A DNA stretch of 64,000 nt from CADCTB01 sp963768975 (GTDB lineage: Bacteria > Actinomycetota > Acidimicrobiia > Acidimicrobiales > AC-14): positions 1 to 64,000 of the forward strand of contig CAVYKB010000014.1 of NCBI GenBank assembly GCA_963768975.1. Reading direction: 5' to 3'. Position 1 is the first letter of the stretch. Every line of letters begins with the position of its first letter. The position numbers and the translations under genes are program-made. Below are positions 1 to 8,166 of the stretch, in pieces. The notes beneath the pieces are model-generated. The model saw only the letters and a list, made by a program, of their open reading frames with translations. It had not been told where the DNA came from and did no database searches.

Positions 1-112
1 CCACACCCGTGCCACACCCAGCGGAAAACAGCGCGCTTCAGGGGTCAACAGCGGGCAGCAGCGGTCAAACACGAAATAGCCTCGGACCTGCGGTTATGCC
101 GGAGTTACGGGG

Positions 113-185
113 TGGAGGTGAGCGGATTCGAACCGCCGACTTCCACGTTGCGAACGTGGCGCTCTGCCAGCTGAGCTACACCCCC
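113..185 (-). tRNA. tRNA-Ala (anticodon CGC)
   Basis: Read on the minus strand this folds into a complete 73-nt cloverleaf. The acceptor stem is GGGGGTG paired with CACCTCC and contains the G3-U70 wobble pair that identifies alanine tRNAs. The anticodon stem CCACG/CGTGG closes the loop TTCGCAA, giving anticodon CGC (codon GCG). The T-loop TTCGAAT is canonical. The discriminator base is A, and CCA is not encoded, so it must be added after transcription. Confidence 0.97.
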
Positions 186-198
186 GGGTACACCCAGG

Positions 199-885
199 TT
201 AGTCGAGGCGGGTGGCGGCCTCGTTGAGTGCGGTCTGGAGGCGGGACTGGAGCAGGGTGGTGGTGAGATCGCCCCGGGTGCGCTCGAGCACGGCCCGGAG
301 GGCGTCGGTGGTGCGGCGCAGTCCGCCGCTGACCGCGTCGGGGTAGTCCATGGTGACGAGCAGGCCGTAGGCCTCGTCCATGGTGGCCAGCAGCGCCTCT
401 CCCCGGGACAGGTCGCCCTCCCGGAGGCGGTCGAGCAGGTGGCGGCGCAGCTCGCTGGCCGCCTCGGCCAGGCCGTTGAGCCAGGCCGCCGCCGGCACGT
501 GGAGGTCGCCGGCGGACGGGAGCGGGCCATTGGCCACCAGGGCGGCGGTCAGCCGGGCCTCGGCGTACTCCTTGGCCGCGTCGTGCAGGGGGCCACTGCC
601 CACGAGCGACGGGAACGGCGCCAGGGCCTCCTGGGCCACCCGAAGGGCCTCGCCGGCCTCGTCGGCCAGGCGGCGGGCTTCGTCGGGGCGGAGGAGGTGA
701 ACGGCGCGGATTGAGCTGCCACAGGCCCGGATCGTGCGCCGGCAGGCCGCCAGTGCGACCTCGCGGGCGCCGTTGGCGGCGTCGAGCTCCAGGCGCACGA
801 TCTGGCCGAGGTTGGCCAGGTCGCTGCCGGTTTCGACGGGGGAGCCCTTAGTTCGCCGACCGGCGCAGGAGCGCCGGCTCGGCAC
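199..885 (-). CDS. Translin-family protein
   Basis: An all-helical protein of about 228 residues whose pattern fits the translin/TRAX superfamily. Family-like blocks are 'AVHLLRPDEA' near residue 62, 'AAKEYAEARL' near 105, and a C-terminal half with 'MDEAYGLLVTMDYPD' and 'GGLRRTTDALRAVLE'. Eukaryotic translin binds single-stranded nucleic acid and, with TRAX, forms an RNA-cleaving complex; the role of bacterial members is not settled. The GTG start used here overlaps the 3' end of the upstream glpR-like gene by 38 bp and has no clear ribosome-binding site, so the true start may be slightly downstream. It is the last gene of the galU-glp-moaA-moaC-glpR run. Confidence 0.75.
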   Translation of the reverse strand: MPSRRSCAGRRTKGSPVETGSDLANLGQIVRLELDAANGAREVALAACRRTIRACGSSIRAVHLLRPDEARRLADEAGEALRVAQEALAPFPSLVGSGPLHDAAKEYAEARLTAALVANGPLPSAGDLHVPAAAWLNGLAEAASELRRHLLDRLREGDLSRGEALLATMDEAYGLLVTMDYPDAVSGGLRRTTDALRAVLERTRGDLTTTLLQSRLQTALNEAATRLD

Positions 886-1429
886 GCAGCAAGGTCGGGT
901 CGAGCCGGTGCGCCTGGGGCAGGAAGCGGACCTTCATGTCGCGCTCGGCGGCCACGTTGCGCTGGTGGACGAGGAGGGCGACGTAAGCGACGAGCAGCAC
1001 GTCGGCCGCCACGTGCGCGACCAGCATGACGCTCATCGACAGAAGCAGACCCAGGGCCAGGGTGGCGACCGAGGCGACCAGCAGGGCGGATAGCACGTCG
1101 CGCCGGCGGCGGATGGTGCGGCTGCGGGCTGCGGAGGCGGCCGGCGAGGCGGCGTAGACCGGCCGAGGCGTGGCCCGGTAGCCGGCGACGGGGGCGCTCC
1201 GGATCGGCCCGTGCACGGGCACGAGCGCGGCCTGGGAGGCGTGGGAGCGGTACCAGTGGTCCCCGCCGGCAGCCCGGCCCGCATGGGGCCCGGTGCGGCG
1301 CAGCACGGTCAGCTGTCGCTTGAAGTTGTGGATCGAGTCGCCCGGTCGACCCTCCGCCCGAGCACGGACGAACGGCGGAATAAGAACTACGGCCCAGACT
1401 CCAACGAGGACCAGAAGAACCAACGTCAC
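848..1429 (-). CDS. glpR: GlpR/SepX-like divisome membrane protein
   Basis: A 193-residue membrane protein. An N-terminal helix (about residues 2-20, 'LVLLVLVGVWAVVLIPPF') is followed by a basic cytosolic block with 'GDSIHNFKRQL' and a proline/alanine-rich linker. Two more hydrophobic helices lie near residues 110-160. This layout matches the actinobacterial protein called GlpR in Corynebacterium and SepX in Streptomyces, a membrane receptor for the gephyrin-like protein Glp that acts in cell division. The setting supports this: galU and glp lie upstream in the same direction, as in other Actinobacteria, although moaA and moaC are inserted here. The start is GTG just after GAGGAG; a TTG two codons downstream is an alternative. 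Confidence 0.72.
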   Translation of the reverse strand: MTLVLLVLVGVWAVVLIPPFVRARAEGRPGDSIHNFKRQLTVLRRTGPHAGRAAGGDHWYRSHASQAALVPVHGPIRSAPVAGYRATPRPVYAASPAASAARSRTIRRRRDVLSALLVASVATLALGLLLSMSVMLVAHVAADVLLVAYVALLVHQRNVAAERDMKVRFLPQAHRLDPTLLRAEPALLRRSAN

Positions 1430-1549
1430 GCTCCTCAGACCTTCCTTTACCTCGATGGACGGTACTGCGCCACAAGCCGCGAAACGCGGATGGGGGGAGC
1501 CGGCGCCCCCTCTTCCTACCAGCCGAGGCAGGGAGAGGCAAGCGGCGAA

Positions 1550-1563
1550 CCGTCCGCGGACGG
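1550..1563 (-). terminator. Possible hairpin after moaC
   Basis: A perfect 14-bp palindrome (CCGTCCGCGGACGG) begins 13 bp beyond the moaC stop in the 146-bp gap before glpR. A second GC-rich stem (GGGGG/CCCCC arms near 1492-1512) follows. Neither has a T-run, so this could be a weak terminator, an RNA-stability hairpin or an operator. It suggests glpR may have its own transcript start. Confidence 0.3.
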
Positions 1564-1575
1564 CCCCAAAACGTG

Positions 1576-2061
1576 CTAGTCGGCGAGCGCCCGGCGGTAG
1601 ATCCCGGACCGCCCGCCGGTCTTCTCCCAGAGCACCAGCTCGGTGATCATGATGGAGCGGTCGACCGACTTGCACATGTCGTAGATGGTCAGGGCGGCGA
1701 TGGCGCAGGCGGTCATCGCCTCCATCTCGACGCCGGTCCGGTCGATGGTCTCGACCTGGGCCTCGACCTCCACGTTGTCGTCGCCGATCGTGAAGTTGAC
1801 GAAGATCGAGCCGACCAGCAGAGGGTGGCACAGGGGTATCAGGTTCGGGGTCTGCTTGGCCGCCTGGATGCCCGCGACCCGGGCCACGGCCAGCACGTCG
1901 CCCTTGGTCAGGGAGTTGCTGGCGACCATCGAGGTGGTCTCCGGCTTCATCATGACCTTGCAGCGGGCCAGTGCTCGGCGGTGGGTGGCCTCTTTGGGGG
2001 TGACGTCGACCATGCGGGCTCGGCCGAGGGGGTCGATATGGGTGAGTCCGCGGTCGCTCAT
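1576..2061 (-). CDS. moaC: Cyclic pyranopterin monophosphate synthase MoaC
   Basis: MoaC works with MoaA in the first step of molybdenum-cofactor synthesis, turning the 3',8-cyclo-GTP made by MoaA into cyclic pyranopterin monophosphate. The 161-residue protein has the family length and hallmarks: 'PLCHPL' near residue 76, 'VEVEAQVETIDRTGVEMEA' in the middle, and the catalytic-lysine block 'YDMCKSVDR' near 130. It starts at ATG 27 bp after moaA ends and belongs to the same operon. A molybdopterin oxidoreductase that would need the cofactor is encoded at 51.9-54.3 kb. Confidence 0.97.
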   Translation of the reverse strand: MSDRGLTHIDPLGRARMVDVTPKEATHRRALARCKVMMKPETTSMVASNSLTKGDVLAVARVAGIQAAKQTPNLIPLCHPLLVGSIFVNFTIGDDNVEVEAQVETIDRTGVEMEAMTACAIAALTIYDMCKSVDRSIMITELVLWEKTGGRSGIYRRALAD

Positions 2062-2088
2062 AGGCGGCCAGTCTAGAGGGACGCCCTC

Positions 2089-3069
2089 TCAACCACCGAT
2101 CTGACTCATGCTGCGGTCGGGGCGGATGAAGTTGACCTGCCCTATGGAGTGCCCGGCCCACTTCATACCCACGTCGGCGGCGACGGCCGCGGCCACGTCG
2201 TCGTCGGAGCCGCCTGCGCGCAGGATGGCCCGGAGGTCGGTCTCCTTGACCGCGAACAGGCAGTTTCGGAACATGCCCTCGGCGGTGAGGCGGACGCGGT
2301 CGCAGCTGCCACAGAACGACCGGGTCACGCTGGCGATCACGCCGATCTCGCCCCGCCCGTCGACGTAGCGGAAGCGCTCGGCCGGCGCCGAACCCCGCAC
2401 CGCAACCGGCTCCAGGGGATGGACGGCGGAAATGGCGGCCACGACTTCGGCCCCCGGCACCACCGTGCCTGGCGTCCACCCCTCGTCGGCGTCGAGGGGC
2501 ATGAACTCGATGAAGCGCATCGTCACCCCCCGCTCGCGCCCGAATGCCGCAAAGTCGACTATCTCGTCGTCGTTCACTCCCCGGATCAGCACGCAGTTGA
2601 CCTTGACGGGGGAGAACCCGGCTTCGATCGCGGCGTCGATCCCGTCGAGCACCTGGTCGAGGATGTGGCGGCGGGTGATGGCGAAGAAAGTCTCGGGCCG
2701 GAGTGAGTCGAGGGAGATGTTGATGCGGCGGAGGCCGGCGGCCCGCAGGTCGCCGGCGAGGAGGGGCAGGGCGGCCCCGTTCGTCGTGAGGGACAGGTCG
2801 GTCCCCAATGCGGCCAGCTTCTCGACGAGGACCGGCAGGTGCGCCCGCACGGTGGGCTCGCCGCCGGTGATCCGGATGCCGGTGAAGCCGAAGCGCTCGA
2901 CGCACACCCGGGCCACCCGCTCGATCTCCTCATAGGTGAGCAGGTCGGAGCGGGCGAGCCACGCCAGCCCCTCGGCCGGCATGCAGTAGCGGCACCGCAG
3001 GTTGCAGCGGTCGGTGACGGAGACGCGCAGGTCACGCACGGTGCGCCCGTGGGGGTCGACCAACTCCAT
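2089..3069 (-). CDS. moaA: GTP 3',8-cyclase MoaA
   Basis: A radical-SAM enzyme that converts GTP to 3',8-cyclo-GTP, the first committed step of molybdopterin synthesis. The 326-residue protein has the radical-SAM cluster motif CxxxCxxC at residues 22-29 ('CNLRCRYC') and the glycine-rich SAM-binding 'ITGGEPT'. The second, substrate-binding cluster is 'CGSCDRVRLTAEG' followed by a third Cys ('FRNC'). It ends 'QIGG', resembling the C-terminal double-glycine tail needed for activity in characterised MoaA proteins. The ATG start lies 9 bp after glp. Confidence 0.97.
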   Translation of the reverse strand: MELVDPHGRTVRDLRVSVTDRCNLRCRYCMPAEGLAWLARSDLLTYEEIERVARVCVERFGFTGIRITGGEPTVRAHLPVLVEKLAALGTDLSLTTNGAALPLLAGDLRAAGLRRINISLDSLRPETFFAITRRHILDQVLDGIDAAIEAGFSPVKVNCVLIRGVNDDEIVDFAAFGRERGVTMRFIEFMPLDADEGWTPGTVVPGAEVVAAISAVHPLEPVAVRGSAPAERFRYVDGRGEIGVIASVTRSFCGSCDRVRLTAEGMFRNCLFAVKETDLRAILRAGGSDDDVAAAVAADVGMKWAGHSIGQVNFIRPDRSMSQIGG

Positions 3070-3078
3070 ACGCCCAAC

Positions 3079-4266
3079 CTAGGTGAGAAGCATCACCTTC
3101 ACGATCGCACCGGCGTCCACGCCCTCGCCGTCGGGGAGGATGGCCAGGGCGTTGGCCAGCGCCATGGCTCGGAGCAGGTGGGAGCCCTGACCGCCTGAGG
3201 AGCGGACGTGCAGCCGGCCATCGCCGTCGGTGGTGGCCACCACCCGGACCAGGTGGAGCTTCCCGTCGGGGTGCCGGCGCAGCGGCTCGTCGGCCACCGC
3301 CGGCAGCTCGGGGCGGTACAGGTCCCGGTGGCCGGTCATCTGCCGCAGTGCCGGCCGGGCGAACAGCTCGAAGGACACCATGGCCGAGACGGGGTTGCCC
3401 GGCAGCCCGAACACCGGAATGGCTCCCACGGTGCCGAAGGCCAGTGGCTTGGCCGGCCTGACCGCCACCTGCCACCAGTACATGTCGCCCAGGCGGTCGA
3501 GGACGACCTTCACGAGGTCGAAGTCGCCGACGCTCACGCCGCCGGAGGTGAGGATCGCGTCACAGTCGGCCACGCCTCGCTCCACGGCGGCGCTGATGGC
3601 GGCCTCGTCGTCGGGCGCCGAGCCGAGGTCGACGGGGGTCCAGCCGGCCTGGGCGACGAGGGCGAGGAGCATGGGCCGGTTGCTGTCGCGGATCTGTCCG
3701 GGTCGGAGGCCGCCGGGGGCCGAGGTCAGCTCGTCGCCGGTCGACAGGACCCCGACGCGCGCCCGGGGCACGACGTCGACCGTGGTCGCCCCCACGCTGG
3801 CCAGGACGCCGAGGTGGCCGGGGCCCAGCTCGGTCATGGGCTCAAACAGCACCTGGCCGGCTCGGAGATCCTCGCCGGGCCGGCGGACGTGATCGCCGGG
3901 CGACGCCGCCTCGACGGTCACCCGGCCGGCGCCGGCAGGCGACGTGCGCTCGACCATCACGATGGCGTCGGCGCCGGCGGGCACCACTGCGCCGGTCATG
4001 ATGCGCACCGCTTGGCCCGGCCCGACCGCCACGGCCGGCGCGGCGCCGGCGGCCGCCGTCCCCACGACCTCCAAGGTGCCCGGGGTGTTCTCGGCCCGGA
4101 CCGCGAAGCCGTCCATGGCCGAGTTGGCGAAGGAGGGGACGTCGTGGCCGGCGACCACCGTGCCGGCCGTCACGCAGCCGAGGGCGTCGACCAGGGGAAG
4201 CGATCGGGCTGGCAGGGCCGGGCACGCAGCCAGGATGACCTTGCGGGCCTGTTCGATCGGGATCAG
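3079..4266 (-). CDS. glp: Gephyrin-like molybdopterin molybdotransferase (Glp/MoeA)
   Basis: MoeA-family enzymes insert molybdate into adenylated molybdopterin; in Corynebacterium the family member Glp also binds GlpR and FtsZ. Catalytic landmarks are intact: 'NSAMDGFAV', 'MTGAVVPAGADAIV', 'RPGEDLRAG', 'STGDEL' and 'GGVSVGDFD'. The first ATG/GTG in frame is GTG at 4173, but that would delete about 30 conserved N-terminal residues ('IEQARKVILAACPAL' onward). Those residues are encoded in frame back to a CTG at 4266 whose bases overlap the galU stop (CTGA), so I place the start there, giving 395 residues. Translational coupling to galU is likely. With moaA and moaC next door it probably serves cofactor synthesis as well as division. 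Confidence 0.88.
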   Translation of the reverse strand: MIPIEQARKVILAACPALPARSLPLVDALGCVTAGTVVAGHDVPSFANSAMDGFAVRAENTPGTLEVVGTAAAGAAPAVAVGPGQAVRIMTGAVVPAGADAIVMVERTSPAGAGRVTVEAASPGDHVRRPGEDLRAGQVLFEPMTELGPGHLGVLASVGATTVDVVPRARVGVLSTGDELTSAPGGLRPGQIRDSNRPMLLALVAQAGWTPVDLGSAPDDEAAISAAVERGVADCDAILTSGGVSVGDFDLVKVVLDRLGDMYWWQVAVRPAKPLAFGTVGAIPVFGLPGNPVSAMVSFELFARPALRQMTGHRDLYRPELPAVADEPLRRHPDGKLHLVRVVATTDGDGRLHVRSSGGQGSHLLRAMALANALAILPDGEGVDAGAIVKVMLLT

Positions 4267-5144
4267 ATGAGCTTCTTGCGCTGCACGAGGTCGGCCAGGA
4301 ACAGCCGGAACTTCGGCCCGAGGTCCTCCCGGTCGCAGGCCAGCTCCACCGTGGCCCGCAGGTAGTCGAGCTTGTCGCCGATGTCGTAGCGGCCGTCCTC
4401 GAAGACGTAGCCGTAGATCGTCTGCTGCTGGAGCAGGATGGCGATGGCGTCGGTGAGCTGGATCTCGCCGTTGGCCCCCGGCTTCACCTGCTCGAGGCAG
4501 TCGAAGATCTCCGGGGTGAAGACGTACCGGCCCATGACGGCCAGGTTGGACGGAGCTTCCTCCGGCTTGGGCTTCTCGACCACGTCGACGATGCGGACGA
4601 GCGTGTCGTCGACCGCCTCGGGAACTGCGCAGCCGTAGGAGCTGATCTCGCTGCGGGGGAACTCCTTGAGGGCGATCACCGACCGGCCGTAGCGCTCGTG
4701 GAGGGCGACCATGTCGGCGAGGACCGTCGAGCGCCCGGTCATGATGTCGTCGCCGAGCATGACCGCGAACGGCTCGTCGCCCACGTGCTGGCGGGCCACC
4801 GCCACCGCGTGACCCAGGCCTCGGGGCTCGCCCTGGCGGACGTAGTGGATGTCGGCCATCTCGGCGATGGCCTTCATCTCCTTAGCCATGTCGGACCGCC
4901 CCGCCTTCTCGAGGTAGTGCTCGAGCTCGAAGGAGCGGTCGAAGTGGTCCTCCAGGGAGCGCTTCCCGCGGCCGGTGATGATCAGGATGTCGCGCAGGCC
5001 GGCTTGGACGGCTTCCTCCACCACGTGCTGGATGGCCGGCTTGTCGACCAGCGGCAGCATTTCCTTCGGCTGAGCCTTGGTGGCCGGAAGGAAGCGGGTG
5101 CCGAGACCGGCGGCGGGGATCACGACCTTGCGGATTTGTTTCAT
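4263..5144 (-). CDS. galU: UTP-glucose-1-phosphate uridylyltransferase GalU
   Basis: Makes UDP-glucose from UTP and glucose-1-phosphate, a donor for cell-wall and capsule sugars and trehalose. The 293-residue protein carries the nucleotidyl-transferase signature 'AAGLGTRFLPATKA' near residue 11 with 'PKEMLPLVDKP', the metal-binding 'MLGDDI', and 'VVEKPKPEEAPSNLAVMGRY' further on. It starts at ATG with a strong GGAGGGAG ribosome-binding site. That ATG overlaps the stop of the GGDEF gene (ATGA), and its own stop overlaps the next start, so the run is tightly coupled. Confidence 0.97.
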   Translation of the reverse strand: MKQIRKVVIPAAGLGTRFLPATKAQPKEMLPLVDKPAIQHVVEEAVQAGLRDILIITGRGKRSLEDHFDRSFELEHYLEKAGRSDMAKEMKAIAEMADIHYVRQGEPRGLGHAVAVARQHVGDEPFAVMLGDDIMTGRSTVLADMVALHERYGRSVIALKEFPRSEISSYGCAVPEAVDDTLVRIVDVVEKPKPEEAPSNLAVMGRYVFTPEIFDCLEQVKPGANGEIQLTDAIAILLQQQTIYGYVFEDGRYDIGDKLDYLRATVELACDREDLGPKFRLFLADLVQRKKLI

Positions 5145-6169
5145 CGTGGCTCTCCCTCCTCGTGCGCGGCGCCGGCGTGCTCCACCCGGTTCCGCCCCCG
5201 GGCTTTGGCCTGGTACATCGCCGCGTCGGCGGCGTTGACCAGATCTTTGCCCGATGCGCCGTGCTCCGGGTACGCGGCCACACCGACCGAGATGGTGATG
5301 TCGAGTGGCCCCTGGTCGATCCGGAAGGGGGCGGTGCCGACCGCGGATCTGATCTTCTCGGCCAGCAGAAGGGCTCCGTCGAGGCCGGTCTTGGGCAGGA
5401 GGAGGGTGAACTCGTCGCCGCCCCAGCGGGCCACGAGGTCGACCTCGCGCACCGCCTCGGTCAGGCGCCGGGCCAGCTCGATAAGGACGGTGTCGCCGGC
5501 CTGGTGGCCCCACCGGTCGTTCACCGCCTTCATCTGGTCCAGCTCGACGAAGACCACGGCGAAGGGCTCGGAGAAGCGCAGGGCCCGGGACAGCTCCGAC
5601 TCCAGCCGCAGGTCGAAGTTGCGGCGGTTCCAGAGCCCCGTCATGCCGTCGGTGAGCGACAGCCGGACCGCTTCTTCGTACAGGAAACTGTTTTCGATGG
5701 CGGTCTCGGCCTGGCGGACGAGGATTTCCAGGGAGTGGACGTCCTCCTCCTCGAACGGCGCGTCCCGGCCGTAGTAGCCGAGGACGCCGAAGGGATGGCC
5801 ACCGGAGCGCACGGGGATGGCCATGGCGCCGGCGCCGGCATCGGGCTCCATCGCGGAGGGCCGCACGTCGTCGCCGGCCGGCCAGAGCACGGCCCCGCCG
5901 GCCCGGGATGCGGCGCCGGCGATGCCGGCGCCTCCGGGAAGCTCGCCGAGGGGCGCACCGGCGGCGGCGCCCAGCTGCTCCATGGGGCGGAGGCGCTCGC
6001 TGCCGGCGACGGTGACGAAGAGCACCGACGCCGGTGCGCCGAGGTAGGTCGTCGTCGTCTCCAGGAGCGCAGTCACCATCACCTGGCGGTCCCTCGTGGA
6101 GGCCAGGACGTCGCCGAGACGGACCAGCGCGTGGCGGAAGTCACGTAGCCGGGCCCGAGGATCCTCCAC
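5141..6169 (-). CDS. GAF-GGDEF diguanylate cyclase
   Basis: A predicted cytosolic cyclic-di-GMP synthase of 342 residues. Residues about 20-165 look like a GAF sensor domain, joined by a short helix to a GGDEF domain (about 170-330). The active-site motif 'WGGDEF' is intact and is preceded five residues earlier by RxxD ('REVD'), the inhibitory I-site, so product feedback is likely. It has no membrane segment. It starts at GTG and heads the operon that runs into galU and the molybdenum-cofactor/division genes, which might link c-di-GMP to envelope synthesis, but that is inference. Confidence 0.93.
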   Translation of the reverse strand: MEDPRARLRDFRHALVRLGDVLASTRDRQVMVTALLETTTTYLGAPASVLFVTVAGSERLRPMEQLGAAAGAPLGELPGGAGIAGAASRAGGAVLWPAGDDVRPSAMEPDAGAGAMAIPVRSGGHPFGVLGYYGRDAPFEEEDVHSLEILVRQAETAIENSFLYEEAVRLSLTDGMTGLWNRRNFDLRLESELSRALRFSEPFAVVFVELDQMKAVNDRWGHQAGDTVLIELARRLTEAVREVDLVARWGGDEFTLLLPKTGLDGALLLAEKIRSAVGTAPFRIDQGPLDITISVGVAAYPEHGASGKDLVNAADAAMYQAKARGRNRVEHAGAAHEEGEPR

Positions 6170-6252
6170 ACTTCCAATGCTACGGCCTGCGGTACGCTGG
6201 AAACCGACCGGTGCCTGTGCGAACCCGCCGGACCGGGCCCCGGGAGAGGTGA

Positions 6253-6582
6253 ATGCCGAAGTACGAGTACGCCTGTAAGAGCTGTGGCGAGCGCCTCGAA
6301 GTCATGCAGTCGTTCAGTGACGACCCGCTCACCGAGTGCCCGGCGTGCGGCGGCCCGCTGCGCAAGGTCTTCAGCGTCCCGGCCATCACCTTCAAGGGGA
6401 CGGGCTTCTACAAGACCGACAACCGCACCGGGCGGCCCAAGGAGAAGAAAGAGTCGTCCGACGCCAAGGCGCCGGCGTCGACCGACGGCGGTTCTTCCGA
6501 GCCGAAGACGACTGAGCCGGCGCCGGCCTCGTCCGCCGGCTCCACGCCGGCTCCCAAGGCCACCGAAGCCAAGTCTGCCTAA
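6253..6582 (+). CDS. FmdB-family zinc-ribbon protein
   Basis: A 109-residue protein that begins 'MPKYEYACKSCGERLEVMQS' and has two CxxC knuckles (CKSC and CPAC), the FmdB regulatory-protein zinc ribbon. The rest is a low-complexity Lys/Ala/Pro/Thr tail of about 55 residues. The family was named from the fmdB gene of a methylotroph's amidase locus, but its biochemical role is unclear. A GGGAGAGG ribosome-binding site precedes the ATG, and the stop directly abuts the next start. Confidence 0.88.
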   Translation: MPKYEYACKSCGERLEVMQSFSDDPLTECPACGGPLRKVFSVPAITFKGTGFYKTDNRTGRPKEKKESSDAKAPASTDGGSSEPKTTEPAPASSAGSTPAPKATEAKSA

Positions 6583-7386
6583 GTGCCGCTGCCTGCGGCC
6601 GAGATCGGCGTCTTCGGGGGCACGGCGTTCTACTCCTTCCTCGACGACGTCGAGGAGATCGCGGTGCAGACGCCCTTCGGTGCGCCGTCGGCCCCGTTGG
6701 CCGTCGGCGTCGTCGAGGGGCGCACGGTGGCCTTTCTGGCCCGCCACGGGCCGGGCCACGCCATCCCCGCCCACCGGATCAACTACCGGGCCAACCTCTG
6801 GGCGCTGCGCCGGCTCGGCGTGCGCCGGGTGCTGGCGCCGTCGTCGGTGGGCTCGCTGCAGCCCGGCGTGAAGCCCGGCGACCTGGTGGTCGTCGACCAG
6901 CTGGTCGACCGCACCTCGGGCCGGGCCGACACGTTCTTCGACGGGCCGTTGCCGGCACACGTGACCTTCGCCGACCCGTACTGCCCTGAGCTCGCCGGCG
7001 TGACCGCGGGCGCGGCGCGGGACCAGGGCGTGACCGTGCACGAGGGCGGGACCGTCGTCGTCATCCAGGGGCCCCGGTTCTCCACCCGGGCCGAGTCGCA
7101 GTGGTTCTCCGCTGCGGGATGGTCGGTCGTCAACATGACCCAGTACCCCGAGGCCGCCCTGGCCCGCGAGCTGGGCATCTGTTACTCGGGGCTGGCGCTG
7201 GTCACGGACTTCGACGCAGGGGTCGAGCGGGCCGAGGCCGTCACCATGGACACGGTGTTCCGGGTGCTCGCCGACAACATCGAGAAGGTGAAAGGCGTGA
7301 TTCTGCGGGCCATCCCGGCCATCCCGGTGGCAGCCAGCTGCGGATGCGGCGAAGGAGCCATGGACCCCGGGATGAATCTCACGTAA
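6583..7386 (+). CDS. S-methyl-5'-thioadenosine phosphorylase family protein
   Basis: Cleaves methylthioadenosine (or methylthioinosine) with phosphate, recycling the by-product of polyamine synthesis. The 267-residue protein shows the trimeric nucleoside-phosphorylase blocks: 'GVFGGTAFYSF' at the start, 'ARHGPGHAIPAHRINYRAN' near residue 45, 'VIQGPRFSTRAES', and the nucleoside site 'NMTQYPEAALARELG' followed by 'LVTDFDAG'. It starts at GTG immediately after the fmdB stop. Substrate choice between the adenosine and inosine forms cannot be fixed from sequence alone. Confidence 0.92.
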   Translation: MPLPAAEIGVFGGTAFYSFLDDVEEIAVQTPFGAPSAPLAVGVVEGRTVAFLARHGPGHAIPAHRINYRANLWALRRLGVRRVLAPSSVGSLQPGVKPGDLVVVDQLVDRTSGRADTFFDGPLPAHVTFADPYCPELAGVTAGAARDQGVTVHEGGTVVVIQGPRFSTRAESQWFSAAGWSVVNMTQYPEAALARELGICYSGLALVTDFDAGVERAEAVTMDTVFRVLADNIEKVKGVILRAIPAIPVAASCGCGEGAMDPGMNLT

Positions 7387-7437
7387 TCTCACGTCACTTC
7401 CCCCTCCGTGCTCGCTCTTCCCGGAGGACTCCACGCC

Positions 7438-8166
7438 GTGCGCCTGCGCCGCCTCACCCGATCTCCCTACGCCTACTGGGCGGTCGTCGTCGCCCTGGCC
7501 GCCTTCACCGCGTTCACCATCGCCGGCCAGGTCGACCGGGCCGGCGCCCAGACCGCACGGTACGGGAACCTGCGACCGGTGGTGACCGTGGCGCGAGCCG
7601 TGGAGGTCGGCGCCGCCGTGCGGCCGGGCGACGTCGTCGTGCGGTCGATGCCGGCGGCGTTCCTGCCCGAGGGGGCGCTGGCGGAGACGGCCGACGTTGT
7701 GGGTCGCACCGCAGTGGTGCCGCTCTTCCGGGGGGCGGCGGTGGTCGCCGGCCAGCTGGCGCCCGATGGGCTGGAAGGAATCGCCGCCCTGCTGCCCGCC
7801 GGCGGGCGGGCAGTAGCGGTGCCCACGGGGCCGGCGTCGGTCGCGCTGCGGCGGGGCGACCGGGTGGACGTGCTCGCCACCTTCGACCCGCCGCCGGCCG
7901 GCGAGGAGCCAACCTTCCCGGTGGCCGAGGCCGCCCTGGTGGTCGACGTCGGGCCCGAGGCGGTCACCGTCGCGGTGGACGCCGAAGAGGCGCTGCGGGT
8001 GGCCTATTCGGTGGCGGCCGGCGTGGTGACGCTCGTCCTCACCGCCACGGTGACGCCAGCAGCGCCAGCACGGCCAGCCCCGCCGCCACCCGGTACGCCA
8101 CGAATGGGCGGAACGACCGCGTCCGTACCACCGTCAGCACCAGCCATACCGCTGCCAATCCGGTGA
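7438..8166 (+). CDS. SAF-domain (CpaB-like) membrane-anchored protein
   Basis: A 242-residue protein with one N-terminal membrane helix (about residues 10-30) followed by a SAF domain ('VTVARAVEVGAAVRPGDVV' ... 'VVGRTAVVPLFRGAAVV'), as in CpaB/RcpC pilus-assembly proteins and flagellar FlgA. The GTG at 7438 is chosen because GGAGG sits 9 bases upstream; an earlier GTG at 7408 has no such site. The last 42 residues are Pro/Ala-rich and overlap the 3' end of the convergent uppP gene by 128 bp. No pilus genes are nearby, so the role is unknown. Confidence 0.7.
   Translation: MRLRRLTRSPYAYWAVVVALAAFTAFTIAGQVDRAGAQTARYGNLRPVVTVARAVEVGAAVRPGDVVVRSMPAAFLPEGALAETADVVGRTAVVPLFRGAAVVAGQLAPDGLEGIAALLPAGGRAVAVPTGPASVALRRGDRVDVLATFDPPPAGEEPTFPVAEAALVVDVGPEAVTVAVDAEEALRVAYSVAAGVVTLVLTATVTPAAPARPAPPPPGTPRMGGTTASVPPSAPAIPLPIR

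Noticed and set aside
1..112. Possible gene or regulatory site at the left edge.
   Set aside because: No convincing frame, promoter or hairpin is visible before the tRNA-Ala gene.
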